Positions 1 through 8,395 of a stretch of DNA of 64,000 bases are shown in pieces (within the stretch, counting starts at the first letter, position 1; each line of letters starts with the position of its first letter). The position numbers were made by a program, and so were the translations under genes. Origin of the DNA: Amarobacter sp035326025 (GTDB taxonomy: Bacteria > Chloroflexota > Dehalococcoidia > Tepidiformales > Tepidiformaceae); assembly GCA_035326025.1 (NCBI GenBank), contig DAOKYT010000002.1, forward strand, positions 1 to 64,000, written 5' to 3'. Under the pieces are notes generated by a model, which made no database searches, was not told the DNA's origin, and saw only the letters and a program-made list of their open reading frames with translations.

Positions 1-3
1 AGC

Positions 4-80
<77 letters not shown>

Positions 81-119
81 ACCCGGGGACGCCGCCCGCC
101 GCACGCGGGCAACAGAACC

Positions 120-148
120 AATCTACGGAGTGACGGGCGCGGGGTCAA
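120..148 (-). promoter_or_regulatory. sigma70-type promoter of tRNA-Pro
   Basis: On the minus strand TTGACC (143-148) is separated by 17 bases from TAGATT (120-125). Transcription would begin near 113, giving a tRNA 5' leader of about 33 nt. It lies in the gap between the MFS gene stop and the tRNA. Confidence 0.7.
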
Positions 149-152
149 AAGC

Positions 153-1493
153 TTAGCGGCCGCCGCCGGCGGGGTTCGGCTCCAGCGGTGGTCCCGGCGG
201 AGGCGGCTCGGGCTCGTGTTGGTGCCGCCCGTGCCCCACAACCATCCCGCCCGAGCGGATCTCGGCGATCCGGCGGCCCCAGAGGAGCGCCACCATGCCG
301 GTCAACCCCATGATCGTCGCCCCGAGGACGAACAGGCTGGGGCGGACCCCCATGGCCTGCACGAGCGCGCCCGAGAGGATCGCCCCCACCGGGATCAGGC
401 CGCGGTCGAGGCTGAGCAGAGACATCACGCGGCCGTGCATCTCGGGCTTGCTGTATTCGAGGAGGATGCCATTGGTGAAGGCCATGTAGGTGACCGTCAT
501 GCTCCCCGCCACGGCCAGGAGGACCGCCGTGCCGATGAGGGTCGCCTGGAGCGAGAGGGCCACCAGTGCGCCCCCGAAGATGAGCATATTGATCATGAGC
601 TGGAGGCCGGGCCGGGCGATATCCGAGCGGGAGGCCACGAAGAGCGAACCGGCGAACGCACCCACGCCGGTTGCCCCGGCGAGGAAGCCGACGCCCGATT
701 CCCCCATGTCCAGCGTGCGCGTGGCCAGGAGCGGCACGAAGACTTGCTGGTAGGGGAACCCGAAGACGAACAGGATGAGCGCGAGCGCGGTCACGATGCC
801 GAGGGTCGGATTGGCCGCGATGTAGGTGAAGCCTTCCTTGAGGTCGGTGACGATCCCGGTCTCCGCGTGCTTCTTTGGGCTGGCGCCGTCGTCGAACTGC
901 ATCATCCAGGTGGTCAGGATGACGAAGACGTAGACGCCGGCGGTGATGGCGTAGACGCCGCCGACGCTGAAGGGGATGAGGAGCACGCCCGCCATGGCTC
1001 CACCACCGATGCGCATGAAGCTGAGCGCCGTGGAGTTGAGGGCTACGGCGTTCAGGAGGTCTTCCCTCGGCACGGTCATCGGGATGAGCGACTGGCGGAC
1101 CGGCTGGTTGAACGCCATCGCGGTGCCGGCCACGAGGGCCGTGGCGAACACGTGCCAGGTCTCGACGAAGCCGGTGAGGCAGACAAGGGCCAGGAACGCG
1201 TGGCAGCCAGTCGAGACCAGCTGGGTGGACATGAGGATGCGCTTCTTGTCGTAGCGGTCGGCCGCGGCGCCAGCTATGAGGCCGAAGAAGAGGATGGGCG
1301 CGAGGCGGGTGGCGATGACGAGGGAGAGCATCACCGCCGAGTCGGTCAGCTCGAGGATGAGGACGGCCCGAGCGACCTGGTCCATCCAGAGGGTCGCGGA
1401 GTGCCCGGTCTGGCCGAACCAGAGGAGGCGGTAGTTGCGGTGACGGAGCGCTCGAAAGGTCTGCCCGGTGCTGCCGCCGAGACGTGGACGCAT
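153..1493 (-). CDS. MFS transporter (EntS/MFS_3-like exporter)
   Basis: A 446-residue polytopic membrane protein with about 12 hydrophobic segments, probably a proton-coupled exporter of unknown substrate. The loop 2-3 signature AADRYDKKRILM matches MFS motif A. The N-terminus (FRALRHRNYRLLWFGQ) is typical of the enterobactin-exporter-like MFS_3 group. The C-terminus is a proline/glycine-rich cytoplasmic tail. A GTG start at 1499 is also open, but ATG 1493 lies exactly six bases after a TACAGT -10 box, which favours a leaderless ATG start. It shares no obvious operon with the neighbouring tRNA. Confidence 0.88.
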   Translation of the reverse strand: MRPRLGGSTGQTFRALRHRNYRLLWFGQTGHSATLWMDQVARAVLILELTDSAVMLSLVIATRLAPILFFGLIAGAAADRYDKKRILMSTQLVSTGCHAFLALVCLTGFVETWHVFATALVAGTAMAFNQPVRQSLIPMTVPREDLLNAVALNSTALSFMRIGGGAMAGVLLIPFSVGGVYAITAGVYVFVILTTWMMQFDDGASPKKHAETGIVTDLKEGFTYIAANPTLGIVTALALILFVFGFPYQQVFVPLLATRTLDMGESGVGFLAGATGVGAFAGSLFVASRSDIARPGLQLMINMLIFGGALVALSLQATLIGTAVLLAVAGSMTVTYMAFTNGILLEYSKPEMHGRVMSLLSLDRGLIPVGAILSGALVQAMGVRPSLFVLGATIMGLTGMVALLWGRRIAEIRSGGMVVGHGRHQHEPEPPPPGPPLEPNPAGGGR

Positions 1494-1499
1494 GGCCAC

Positions 1500-1505
1500 A
1501 CTGTA
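1500..1505 (-). promoter_or_regulatory. -10 box TACAGT, leaderless MFS gene
   Basis: On the minus strand TACAGT ends six bases before ATG 1493, so the predicted transcription start coincides with the start codon. There is no Shine-Dalgarno sequence. Confidence 0.5.
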
Positions 1506-1539
1506 CCCTTACGCGAACGTTAGGGCTACCGTCAGATGG

Positions 1540-2325
1540 CTACGATTCGACATCGAGCTCGATGCCGACAGGGCAATGATCCGAGCCCATGATCTCCTGC
1601 TGGATGAACGCGCGGCGCACCCGCGGCAGGAGCTCCCGAGAGACGAAGACGTAGTCGATGCGCCAGCCGATGTTGCGGGCGCGCCGTTCGCGCCAGGCAT
1701 CCCAGTAGGAGTACTGGTCGCGGGCATCGGGATGGAGCGCGCGGAAGGTATCGACGTAACCGGCATCGATGATGCGGGTGATCCATTCGCGTTCGACCGG
1801 GAGGAACCCGGTTCCCTTGAGCGCCTCCTCGGGGCGGGCGAGGTCCATTTCGGTGTGGGCAATGTTGAAATCGCCCATGAACACGAGGTGGCGGCCGGTA
1901 TCGCGCAGGTGGTTCACGCGGTCGAGAAAGGCGGCGTAGAAATCGAGCTTGAATTCGAGGCGGTCGAGGCCGCGGCCGGCGTTGGGGTAGTAACTGGTGA
2001 TGACGGTGTAGCCGGGGTAGTCCGCCTCGATGACGCGGCCCTCGGCGTCGAAGCGCTCGATCCCAAGGCCGAGGCGGACATCGAGCGGTTCCTCCTTCGA
2101 CAAAAGGAGCGCGCCGCTGTACCCTGCACGTAGGGCCGGGTGCCACCAGCACCGGTAGCCCATTGCTGTCCACGGTTCATCCGGGACTTGCTCGGGGAGC
2201 GCCTTCACTTCTTGCATCCCGACGATGTCGGGCTGTGAAGACTCCAGCCACGCCTGCAAGTTCCCGCTCTTGATGGTGGCCCGAAGGCCGTTCACATTCC
2301 AGGAACAGATCTTCACCGTCCTCAC
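1540..2325 (-). CDS. xth: Exodeoxyribonuclease III
   Basis: A 261-residue AP endonuclease/3'-5' exonuclease of the EEP superfamily, acting in base excision repair. Visible motifs in order: WNVNGLRA, MQEVKALP (metal Glu), YYPNAGRGLDR (Tyr/Asn), MGDFNIAHTEMDL (Asp/Asn), GWRIDYVFVS, and the terminal SDHCPVG Asp-His pair. All catalytic residues expected for XthA are present and the length is normal. A longer open frame extends upstream, but conserved sequence begins at KICSWN. GTG 2325 sits six bases after a -10-like TCAACT with TTGCGC 17 bases further up. GTG 2316 is the alternative start. Confidence 0.95.
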   Translation of the reverse strand: MRTVKICSWNVNGLRATIKSGNLQAWLESSQPDIVGMQEVKALPEQVPDEPWTAMGYRCWWHPALRAGYSGALLLSKEEPLDVRLGLGIERFDAEGRVIEADYPGYTVITSYYPNAGRGLDRLEFKLDFYAAFLDRVNHLRDTGRHLVFMGDFNIAHTEMDLARPEEALKGTGFLPVEREWITRIIDAGYVDTFRALHPDARDQYSYWDAWRERRARNIGWRIDYVFVSRELLPRVRRAFIQQEIMGSDHCPVGIELDVES

Positions 2326-2331
2326 GGCGCA

Positions 2332-2360
2332 AGTTGAAACGGAAGCGGCGCGAGGCGCAA
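2332..2360 (-). promoter_or_regulatory. promoter of xth
   Basis: On the minus strand TTGCGC (2355-2360), a 17-base spacer and TCAACT (2332-2337) lie six bases before GTG 2325, consistent with a leaderless transcript. The -10 match is weak. Confidence 0.4.
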
Positions 2361-2556
2361 GCCGGCACCCGGTAGCTGACCGGCGAGCGGCAGGCACCTT
2401 ACGGTTCTACGGTTGGCAATTGGAGCAACGGGGCTCGTACGCGGGGCAGCATCCGCGCGCGGGCAAAAGGGCACGTGAACGGAGGAAAGACCTTATCCGA
2501 ATGTTCACACGGCCCGACGATACTGATGACGAAATACGAAAGAAGGAAACGAAGAA

Positions 2557-2721
2557 ATGACCGCATGCCCGATTTGCGCGGCGCGGTTCTCGGCAGCTCC
2601 GGACGTTGAGCGCCAGTGGCTCGAGCGGCACACCAACCGCAGCCACGGGATCAACCGGATGCAGCGCGTGGCGAACGGCCAGGCGCGAGACGCTCGCCGG
2701 GAACTCGACCCCGCAGCCTAA
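2557..2721 (+). CDS. Small C2H2-type zinc-binding protein (54 aa)
   Basis: A 54-codon frame starting ATG with purine-rich AAGGAAACGAAGAA just upstream as a ribosome-binding region. The product begins MTACPICAARF and later has ERHTNRSH. Spacing Cys-X2-Cys-X18-His-X4-His resembles a single C2H2 zinc finger, followed by a basic tail. Its stop codon overlaps by three bases the stop of the convergent DUF5656 gene. The cysteine/histidine pattern and the ribosome-binding sequence support a real gene. No function can be assigned; a DNA- or protein-binding role is only a guess. Confidence 0.6.
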   Translation: MTACPICAARFSAAPDVERQWLERHTNRSHGINRMQRVANGQARDARRELDPAA

Positions 2722-3440
2722 ACAAACGAACGCGTGAACACGACGGCCGCCGTGGCTACGGCCGTCACCAGCACATATTCCGCCGTGGTGCCCCATTCGA
2801 GGTCGTGGTCCAGCATGTGGTGCACGAGTCCCGTCGCCAGGTAGAAGGCGATGATCAGCAGTGCCCCGGCGAGGAGCCCATCGAGCGGGAAGAAGTAGAG
2901 CGCGATCCGCAGCTCGGCGAGCGAAATACCGATGGCGATGCCCACCAGCAACGAGCTCGGCCCGGCGAGGCGGCTTTCCCGCAGGAGCTCCATCGCCAGC
3001 AATCCAGCCACGAACCCGACCATCACCGCCGCGACCGGCAGCTCGTAATCGCGCGTGTAGATCACTGTGAAGAACGAGAATGCGACCAGGTAGGTGGCGA
3101 TCGCCATCATCAGCCGGAACGTGCCGTAGAGGCGCGAACCGAAGTCGACCGTCTCGTATTCGCCGAAGGCCACGGCCCCCACCAGGAGCGCCGCGGCGGC
3201 GGCGATCAGCGGCCGGGCGTAGCCATCCACCGCATGGTCGATGAAGAGCCCGGCACCCAGGACGCCGAGCGCGGGCAGGAACGTATACACGATGGAGCTG
3301 AAGAAGCCGTGACCGGCCCAGCGGGGGTGGCGGCGCACCAGGCCATCCGTGGCGAGGGCAATGAGCGCGGCCGTGAGCCAGAGGATCCAGGGCTGTTCCG
3401 GCCGCATGGTGACCCACGCGCCGAGCCCAAGCGCCGCCAC
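2718..3440 (-). CDS. DUF5656-like integral membrane protein
   Basis: A 240-residue hydrophobic protein with about seven membrane segments and no enzymatic motif. I associate this size and topology with DUF5656, a family I recall mainly from Chloroflexota; that assignment is from memory. GTG 3440 is the first usual start after the upstream amidohydrolase stop at 3513, which is in the same frame. The two genes may be co-transcribed (72-bp gap). Confidence 0.7.
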   Translation of the reverse strand: MAALGLGAWVTMRPEQPWILWLTAALIALATDGLVRRHPRWAGHGFFSSIVYTFLPALGVLGAGLFIDHAVDGYARPLIAAAAALLVGAVAFGEYETVDFGSRLYGTFRLMMAIATYLVAFSFFTVIYTRDYELPVAAVMVGFVAGLLAMELLRESRLAGPSSLLVGIAIGISLAELRIALYFFPLDGLLAGALLIIAFYLATGLVHHMLDHDLEWGTTAEYVLVTAVATAAVVFTRSFV

Positions 3441-3512
3441 TCCGGTGAGGAGGACGGTGCGTGCCGGGAGGTTGACGGGGCCGGCGGGGCGCCGGGCTTC
3501 AGCGGCCAGGCG

Positions 3513-4406
3513 TCACTCCCCGGCCAGGACCGGCGTCTCGAGGCCATAGATCTCGGCCGCGTTTCGCCACCAGAGCCGCTCCTGCTCCCCCTCCGTCAGG
3601 CCGAGCTGCTCGAACAGCGCCTCGAAGCGGTCGATATGCTCGCGGATTTCATCCATGCCGCAATCACTCCCGAATACGAGCTTTTCGACGCCGAACTCCC
3701 CGCGCGAGTCGGCGGCAAGGAGCTTGCGTTCGACGAGGTGCCGCTCGATGGTTTCGCCGCCGCTCATGTCGAAGTAGACGTTGTGCCGCCAGCGGGCGAC
3801 CGATGCGGCGAAGTCGTAGTTGCCCTGGTTGCCGACGTGGGCGCCGATGATCTTCAGCTTCGGGAAGCGGTTGGCGATGGTGTCGAGGTGGAGCGGGTTC
3901 ATGCGTGTGGCCGAAGCGTTGCGCGGTGGCGTACGGTCCTGCATCGCCATCATGCGCTGGTAGGCCGCGGCGGCCGCGGCCTCGCGGCGCGGGTGGGTGA
4001 TCGAGTAGTCCAGCCCGCCACCGATCACGCCCATGTGGAAGAGGATCGGCATGTCCAGGTCCTGTGCCCTGCCGTAGGTGGGAAGGTAGTCAGACTCGTC
4101 GTAGGGGCGTTGCACACCGATGAGCTTGAGGCCGCGGTACCCCATGTTGTAGAGCCGTTGCACGCCCTCGCCGTCGATCTCCTCGGGGTCGATGACGGCG
4201 ACGGGGATAAAGAGGTCCAGGTAGTTCTGCAGGATTTCCATGCCACGTTCGTAGGTGGGCCCGAAGCGCCCTCCGGTGAGCATGCATGCCTTCGTGATAC
4301 CCGCCCGGGAGGCAACTTCGTAGAGGCGGTCCACCATGGGGGCGGGATCCTCGTCGAGGTTCTCCCAGTTGCGGGGGAAGTGGATGTGGACGTCGAAGAT
4401 CTTCAT
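3513..4406 (-). CDS. Amidohydrolase family protein (Amidohydro_2)
   Basis: A 297-residue TIM-barrel metal-dependent hydrolase or decarboxylase. The N-terminus MKIFDVHIHFP carries the HxH metal motif. IGAHVGNQ provides a central His, and FGSDCGMDE the conserved Asp after the last strand. The arrangement matches the amidohydrolase-2 family (ACMSD, 4-oxalomesaconate hydratase and similar); the substrate is unknown. Upstream in-frame ATGs extend the frame, but homology-like sequence begins at 4406. A TACACT -10 box (4436-4441) lies upstream in the region shared with the divergent MFS gene. Confidence 0.85.
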   Translation of the reverse strand: MKIFDVHIHFPRNWENLDEDPAPMVDRLYEVASRAGITKACMLTGGRFGPTYERGMEILQNYLDLFIPVAVIDPEEIDGEGVQRLYNMGYRGLKLIGVQRPYDESDYLPTYGRAQDLDMPILFHMGVIGGGLDYSITHPRREAAAAAAYQRMMAMQDRTPPRNASATRMNPLHLDTIANRFPKLKIIGAHVGNQGNYDFAASVARWRHNVYFDMSGGETIERHLVERKLLAADSRGEFGVEKLVFGSDCGMDEIREHIDRFEALFEQLGLTEGEQERLWWRNAAEIYGLETPVLAGE

Positions 4407-4435
4407 GCGGACCTGCATGGCATGGGGTTCGTGCG

Positions 4436-4441
4436 AGTGTA
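4436..4441 (-). promoter_or_regulatory. -10 box TACACT of the amidohydrolase gene
   Basis: On the minus strand TACACT would start transcription about 23 bases before ATG 4406. No good -35 is seen. Confidence 0.35.
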
Positions 4442-4504
4442 GCATCCGCCCCGCCGGGGCTCACGGCGTACCCTTAAGCCGCCTGTACGGTACGCTCGAT
4501 TGCC

Positions 4505-5782
4505 ATGCGGTCTCGCCCCTTCCTCGCCCTCTATGGAGCGGTTTTCGTCGCAACGATGGGCATTTCGATGGTGAGCCCGCTGTTGCCGGTGTACGCACGG
4601 GAGCTGGGCGCGAGCGGCGTTTGGCTGGGCCTGACCTTCTCGGTCTTCGCGATCGTGCAGACGTTTGTGGGGCCATTCGCGGGGCGGCTTTCGGACCGCT
4701 TCGGCCGGAAGCCGTTCATCGTGGCGGGGCTGCTCATCTACCTGGTCGCCGCGCTCGGATACCTGACCGCGGTGAACTTCTACCAGGTGATCGCCTTCCG
4801 GGCGTTCAGCGGGCTGGGGACGAGCCTCATCTTCTCGGTGGCGCGGGCCTACGTGGGCGATATGACCCCGCGGGGACAGGAAGGCCGCTGGCTCGGCGTG
4901 TTCGCCACGGCCGATATCGTCGGGTTCGGCACGGGGCCGCTGGTGGCCGGGTTCCTGCGCGAGTTCGTCGGGTTCGAGTCGGTGTTCATCGCGATGGCCT
5001 CGATGATGGGGCTTTCGGCGACGATCCTGTTGTTCTGGCTGCCGCGGCACAGCCCCCAGGAGATCCTGCGGCGGGCGGACCGGCTCGCCCACGATCCGGA
5101 CCTCTTCAGCGGGCTGGTCTGGACCGGCGAGCTCGCCCCCGGCGCGCCGGCAACAATTTCGTTCGCGACCGCATTGCGCGACCGGCTGGTACTGGCCGTG
5201 ACCACACACCAGGGGCTCATCTCCCTTTCGTTTGGCGCGTCGCTGAGCTTCCTTGCGCTCCGGCTGGAGGAGGGCCTCGGCACCGGGCCGCTGCTCATCG
5301 GCATCGCCTTCGCCACGCAGGACATCACGGGAGGGCTGGCGCAACCCATTTTCGGGCGGCTGGCCGACACGTATGACCGGAGGGCGCTGGTGGCCATCGG
5401 GTTGCTCATCAACGCGGCGCTGCTCGCCTCGATCGGGATCGTGCCCGCGTACTGGCTGATGGTAATCGTGTTGATGAGCATGGGCGCCTCGGGGGCGATC
5501 TCCCAGGTTGCCGCGGGCGCCATCCAGGTGGTGGCGGGGCGCAGGGTGGGCATGGGCACGGTGCTGGGCATCGGGTCGGCCTCGAATGGCCTGGGGATCG
5601 TCATCGGCTCGGTGTTCTCTGGGTTGATCGTCGATGCGCAGGGCCTGGCAGCAGCGTTCCTCTTCGGCGGGGTCGTGATGGCGCTCGGAGTGCCGTTGTT
5701 CCTCTTCCTGACGCGGGGCGAGACCACGACCGACACGGCGCCCGAGGCCGTGGCGGCCCCGGCAGCCGCTGGCGGCCACTGA
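4505..5782 (+). CDS. MFS transporter (multidrug-efflux-like)
   Basis: A 425-residue 12-TM major facilitator. FAGRLSDRFGRKPF near residue 60 is a textbook motif A, and FGRLADTYDRRAL is its repeat in the second half. The C-terminus is Ala/Pro-rich. It probably exports a small hydrophobic compound; the substrate is not predictable. It diverges from the amidohydrolase. A TACGCT box (4491-4496) ends eight bases before the ATG, suggesting a nearly leaderless message. priA follows 27 bp downstream but has its own -10 box. Confidence 0.88.
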   Translation: MRSRPFLALYGAVFVATMGISMVSPLLPVYARELGASGVWLGLTFSVFAIVQTFVGPFAGRLSDRFGRKPFIVAGLLIYLVAALGYLTAVNFYQVIAFRAFSGLGTSLIFSVARAYVGDMTPRGQEGRWLGVFATADIVGFGTGPLVAGFLREFVGFESVFIAMASMMGLSATILLFWLPRHSPQEILRRADRLAHDPDLFSGLVWTGELAPGAPATISFATALRDRLVLAVTTHQGLISLSFGASLSFLALRLEEGLGTGPLLIGIAFATQDITGGLAQPIFGRLADTYDRRALVAIGLLINAALLASIGIVPAYWLMVIVLMSMGASGAISQVAAGAIQVVAGRRVGMGTVLGIGSASNGLGIVIGSVFSGLIVDAQGLAAAFLFGGVVMALGVPLFLFLTRGETTTDTAPEAVAAPAAAGGH

Positions 5783-5797
5783 CACCGGCCGAGCCCG

Positions 5798-5803
5798 TAA
5801 GAT
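5798..5803 (+). promoter_or_regulatory. -10 box TAAGAT, leaderless priA
   Basis: TAAGAT is followed by six bases and then GTG 5810, placing the predicted transcription start at the start codon. Confidence 0.5.
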
Positions 5804-5809
5804 CGGCAC

Positions 5810-8284
5810 GTGACGCTCCCCCTGCTGCCGCGAAACGACCCGGCGGCGGTGCCAGCCCCGGGCACCCGCTTCGCGGAGGTGGCCGTGAACGCCGCACAGC
5901 CGGCACGTACGCCGTTCACCTATAGCGTGCCCGATGGCATCCGGGCCGCACCCGGGCAGGCTGTGTTCGTGCCATTCGGGCAGCGGATCCTCCAGGGCAT
6001 CGTGCTGGAGATTTCCGATCAGACCACACTCGAAGCCGTCCGGCCCATCGCCGCCGTGGCCGACCCCGAGCCGATCCTGGACAGGGCGCACATCGAGCTC
6101 GCCCGCTGGATGAGCGCGGAGTACCTGGCGCCACTCTGGGACTGCGTGGCATGCTGCCTCCCCTCGGGATACGGGCAGAAGGCGGTGACGATGGTCTCGC
6201 CCGTCGAAATCCCGCCCCTGCTCCCCATCTACCCCAGGGATCGGCGCATCCTGCAGTTCATCGCCGAACACGGCCGCGTGACGGTGGACGCGCTGAAGGA
6301 ATCGCTCGGCGGCGTCTCGCTCACGACGCTGCAGCGGCTGCAGCGGCAGGGCCACCTGACCGTGGCGCAGGGCCTGGCGCGGCCCACGGGCCGGCCGCGA
6401 TTCGAGCGCCGGATTGCGCTTGCCGGCAAGCCGCTGGATGCGGAACTCCACGCCAGGCAACTCGCTGAGAAGCGGCCGAACTCGATCCCGGCGCGCATCC
6501 TGGCGCACCTCGCCGTGCACCCGGATTGTTCGCTCGCCGAGATCCGGGATCTCGGCGCCACGCCCGCGCACCTCGCGAAGCTCGCCGAGGACGGCTGGCT
6601 GCACGAGTACCAGCAACAGGTCGAGCGCGACCCGCTCTCCGAGTACCGGTTCACGCCGAAACCACCGCCATTGTTGAGCGCCGACCAGCAAGCGGCTGCC
6701 GATGCTGCCTGGGCGGCGCGCGTCTCCCTGCTCCATGGTGTGACGGGCGCCGGGAAAACCGAGGTGTACCTGGACCTGGTGCGGCGCGCGCTGGAAGCGG
6801 GCGGCAGCGCGATCGTGCTCGTTCCAGAAATATCACTCACACCACAGGCCATCCGGCGCTACGGTGAGCGCTTCGGCGAGACCCTCACGGTCCTCCATTC
6901 ACAGCTCTCGACGGGGGAACTGTTCGACCAGTGGTTTCGCATCCAGCGGGGCGAGGCGCGGCTGGTTGTGGGCTCGCGCAGCGCGGTCTTCGCGCCAGCG
7001 CACAACCTGCGGCTGGTGGTGCTCGATGAGGAGCACGAATGGAGCTACAAGCAGGCCGACCCTCAGCCCCGGTACCACGCGCGGGACGCGGCAGAGACGC
7101 TGTGCTCGCTCACGGGCGCGCGGCTCGTGTTGGGAAGCGCGACACCGGACGTCCTGACCTACCACCGGAGCGAGGTCGGCGCCATCGAACGGATCGAGCT
7201 GAGGCAACGCCTGGCTCCGGCGGCGGATGGTGGGGCCTCGGAAGGGGCGATGCCGGCCGTCCAGCTGGTGGACATGCGCGAGGAGCTTCGCCAGGGGAAC
7301 CGGAGCGTATTCAGCCGGGCGCTCCGCCGGGCCGTTCACCAGGCGCTGAAGGCGGGCGAGCAATCGATCCTGTTCGTGAACCGCCGCGGCTCGGCGCGGT
7401 TCGTCCTCTGCCGGGATTGCGGGTTCCTGCCCCTGTGCCCATCGTGCGAGGTCTCCATGAGCCTGGACCTTTCGACCCCGGTCCATCCGCTGTTGCGGTG
7501 CCACCATTGCGGGCGGCAGCGCCGGCTGGAGGACCGCTGCCCGAAGTGCCATGGCACGCGCTACCGCCCGTTCGGCGTGGGGACGCAACGGATCGAGCAG
7601 GAGGCCAAAGCGGCGTTTCCATCGGCGCGCGTGGCGCGCTGGGACAGCGACGTTTCGAGGCAGAAGGGCAGCCACGAGCGCATGGTGCGGGCCCTCGAAG
7701 CGCGTGAGGTCGACATCCTGGTGGGCACCCAGATGCTGGCGAAGGGCCTGGACTTGCCGGAGATGACCGTGGTTGGCGTGGTGGACGCCGACGTGGGGCT
7801 GAGCCTGCCGGATTTCCACGCGCACGAGCGCACGTTCCAGCTGCTCTCGCAGGTCGCGGGGCGGGCGGGGCGGCGCGACAAACCGGGGTGGGTGTACATC
7901 CAGACCTACGAACCGGAAGCGCCGCCCATCCTCGCGGCGGCGCATCACGACTATCGCGCCTTCTACGAGGAGGAGATCGCCCACCGGAGGCGGGCGGGCT
8001 ATCCGCCATTCACGCGGATTGTGCGGATGGTGCACCGGGATTCGAACGCCGAACGGGGGCTCGAGGAGGCCTCGCGGGTTGCCTCGGAGCTGCGGGTGAA
8101 GCGTGACGCCGCCGGGCGGGCCGAGCCGGACATCCTTGGGCCGACGCAGGCGTACATCGCGCGGGTGCGCGGCGAGTACCGCTGGCAGGTGCTATTGCGC
8201 GGCCGCAATCCCGCGGCGCTGCTGGGAGACGTGCGGCTGGGCGAGCGCTGGCACGTGGATGTGGACCCGGCGAGCCTGCTCTGA
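5810..8284 (+). CDS. priA: Primosomal protein N' (replication restart helicase PriA)
   Basis: An 824-residue 3'-5' superfamily-2 helicase that recognises abandoned replication forks and reloads the replisome. Visible parts: an N-terminal DNA-binding domain (VAVNAAQPARTPFTYSVPDG), Walker A GVTGAGKTEVYLD near residue 307, DEEH box LDEEHEWSYKQ, and zinc-binding pairs CRDCGFLPLCPSC and CHHCGRQ/CPKCHG. The C-terminal helicase motif GTQMLAKGLDLPEMTVVGV is followed by QVAGRAGRRDKPG. All eight zinc-ligand cysteines are present and the length is normal. The GTG start is supported by the -10 box six bases upstream. Confidence 0.97.
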   Translation: MTLPLLPRNDPAAVPAPGTRFAEVAVNAAQPARTPFTYSVPDGIRAAPGQAVFVPFGQRILQGIVLEISDQTTLEAVRPIAAVADPEPILDRAHIELARWMSAEYLAPLWDCVACCLPSGYGQKAVTMVSPVEIPPLLPIYPRDRRILQFIAEHGRVTVDALKESLGGVSLTTLQRLQRQGHLTVAQGLARPTGRPRFERRIALAGKPLDAELHARQLAEKRPNSIPARILAHLAVHPDCSLAEIRDLGATPAHLAKLAEDGWLHEYQQQVERDPLSEYRFTPKPPPLLSADQQAAADAAWAARVSLLHGVTGAGKTEVYLDLVRRALEAGGSAIVLVPEISLTPQAIRRYGERFGETLTVLHSQLSTGELFDQWFRIQRGEARLVVGSRSAVFAPAHNLRLVVLDEEHEWSYKQADPQPRYHARDAAETLCSLTGARLVLGSATPDVLTYHRSEVGAIERIELRQRLAPAADGGASEGAMPAVQLVDMREELRQGNRSVFSRALRRAVHQALKAGEQSILFVNRRGSARFVLCRDCGFLPLCPSCEVSMSLDLSTPVHPLLRCHHCGRQRRLEDRCPKCHGTRYRPFGVGTQRIEQEAKAAFPSARVARWDSDVSRQKGSHERMVRALEAREVDILVGTQMLAKGLDLPEMTVVGVVDADVGLSLPDFHAHERTFQLLSQVAGRAGRRDKPGWVYIQTYEPEAPPILAAAHHDYRAFYEEEIAHRRRAGYPPFTRIVRMVHRDSNAERGLEEASRVASELRVKRDAAGRAEPDILGPTQAYIARVRGEYRWQVLLRGRNPAALLGDVRLGERWHVDVDPASLL

Positions 8285-8395
8285 AGGCGCGGCCCGGTCG
8301 TTCGCATGGGGCGAATCGTCGCCCCTCGCTCGCCTTGCTGGTATCCTCCCAGCGATACGGGCGCCAGCGCGCCCAGCGGAGGGAACCGCTCCGAA

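Noticed and set aside
216..1523. Long plus-strand open frame opposite the first MFS gene
   Set aside because: Its translation is rich in Arg/Glu/His/Gly with no family pattern; it is the antisense shadow of a high-GC gene with many membrane helices.
2225..2560. Plus-strand frame whose stop overlaps the ATG of the small C2H2 gene
   Set aside because: Most of it is antisense to xth. Only the last 20 codons are outside, and they cover the likely leader of the small gene.
4403..6736. A 777-codon minus-strand open frame across the MFS/priA region
   Set aside because: Composition is typical of antisense GC-rich sequence, and it crosses two well-supported genes on the other strand.
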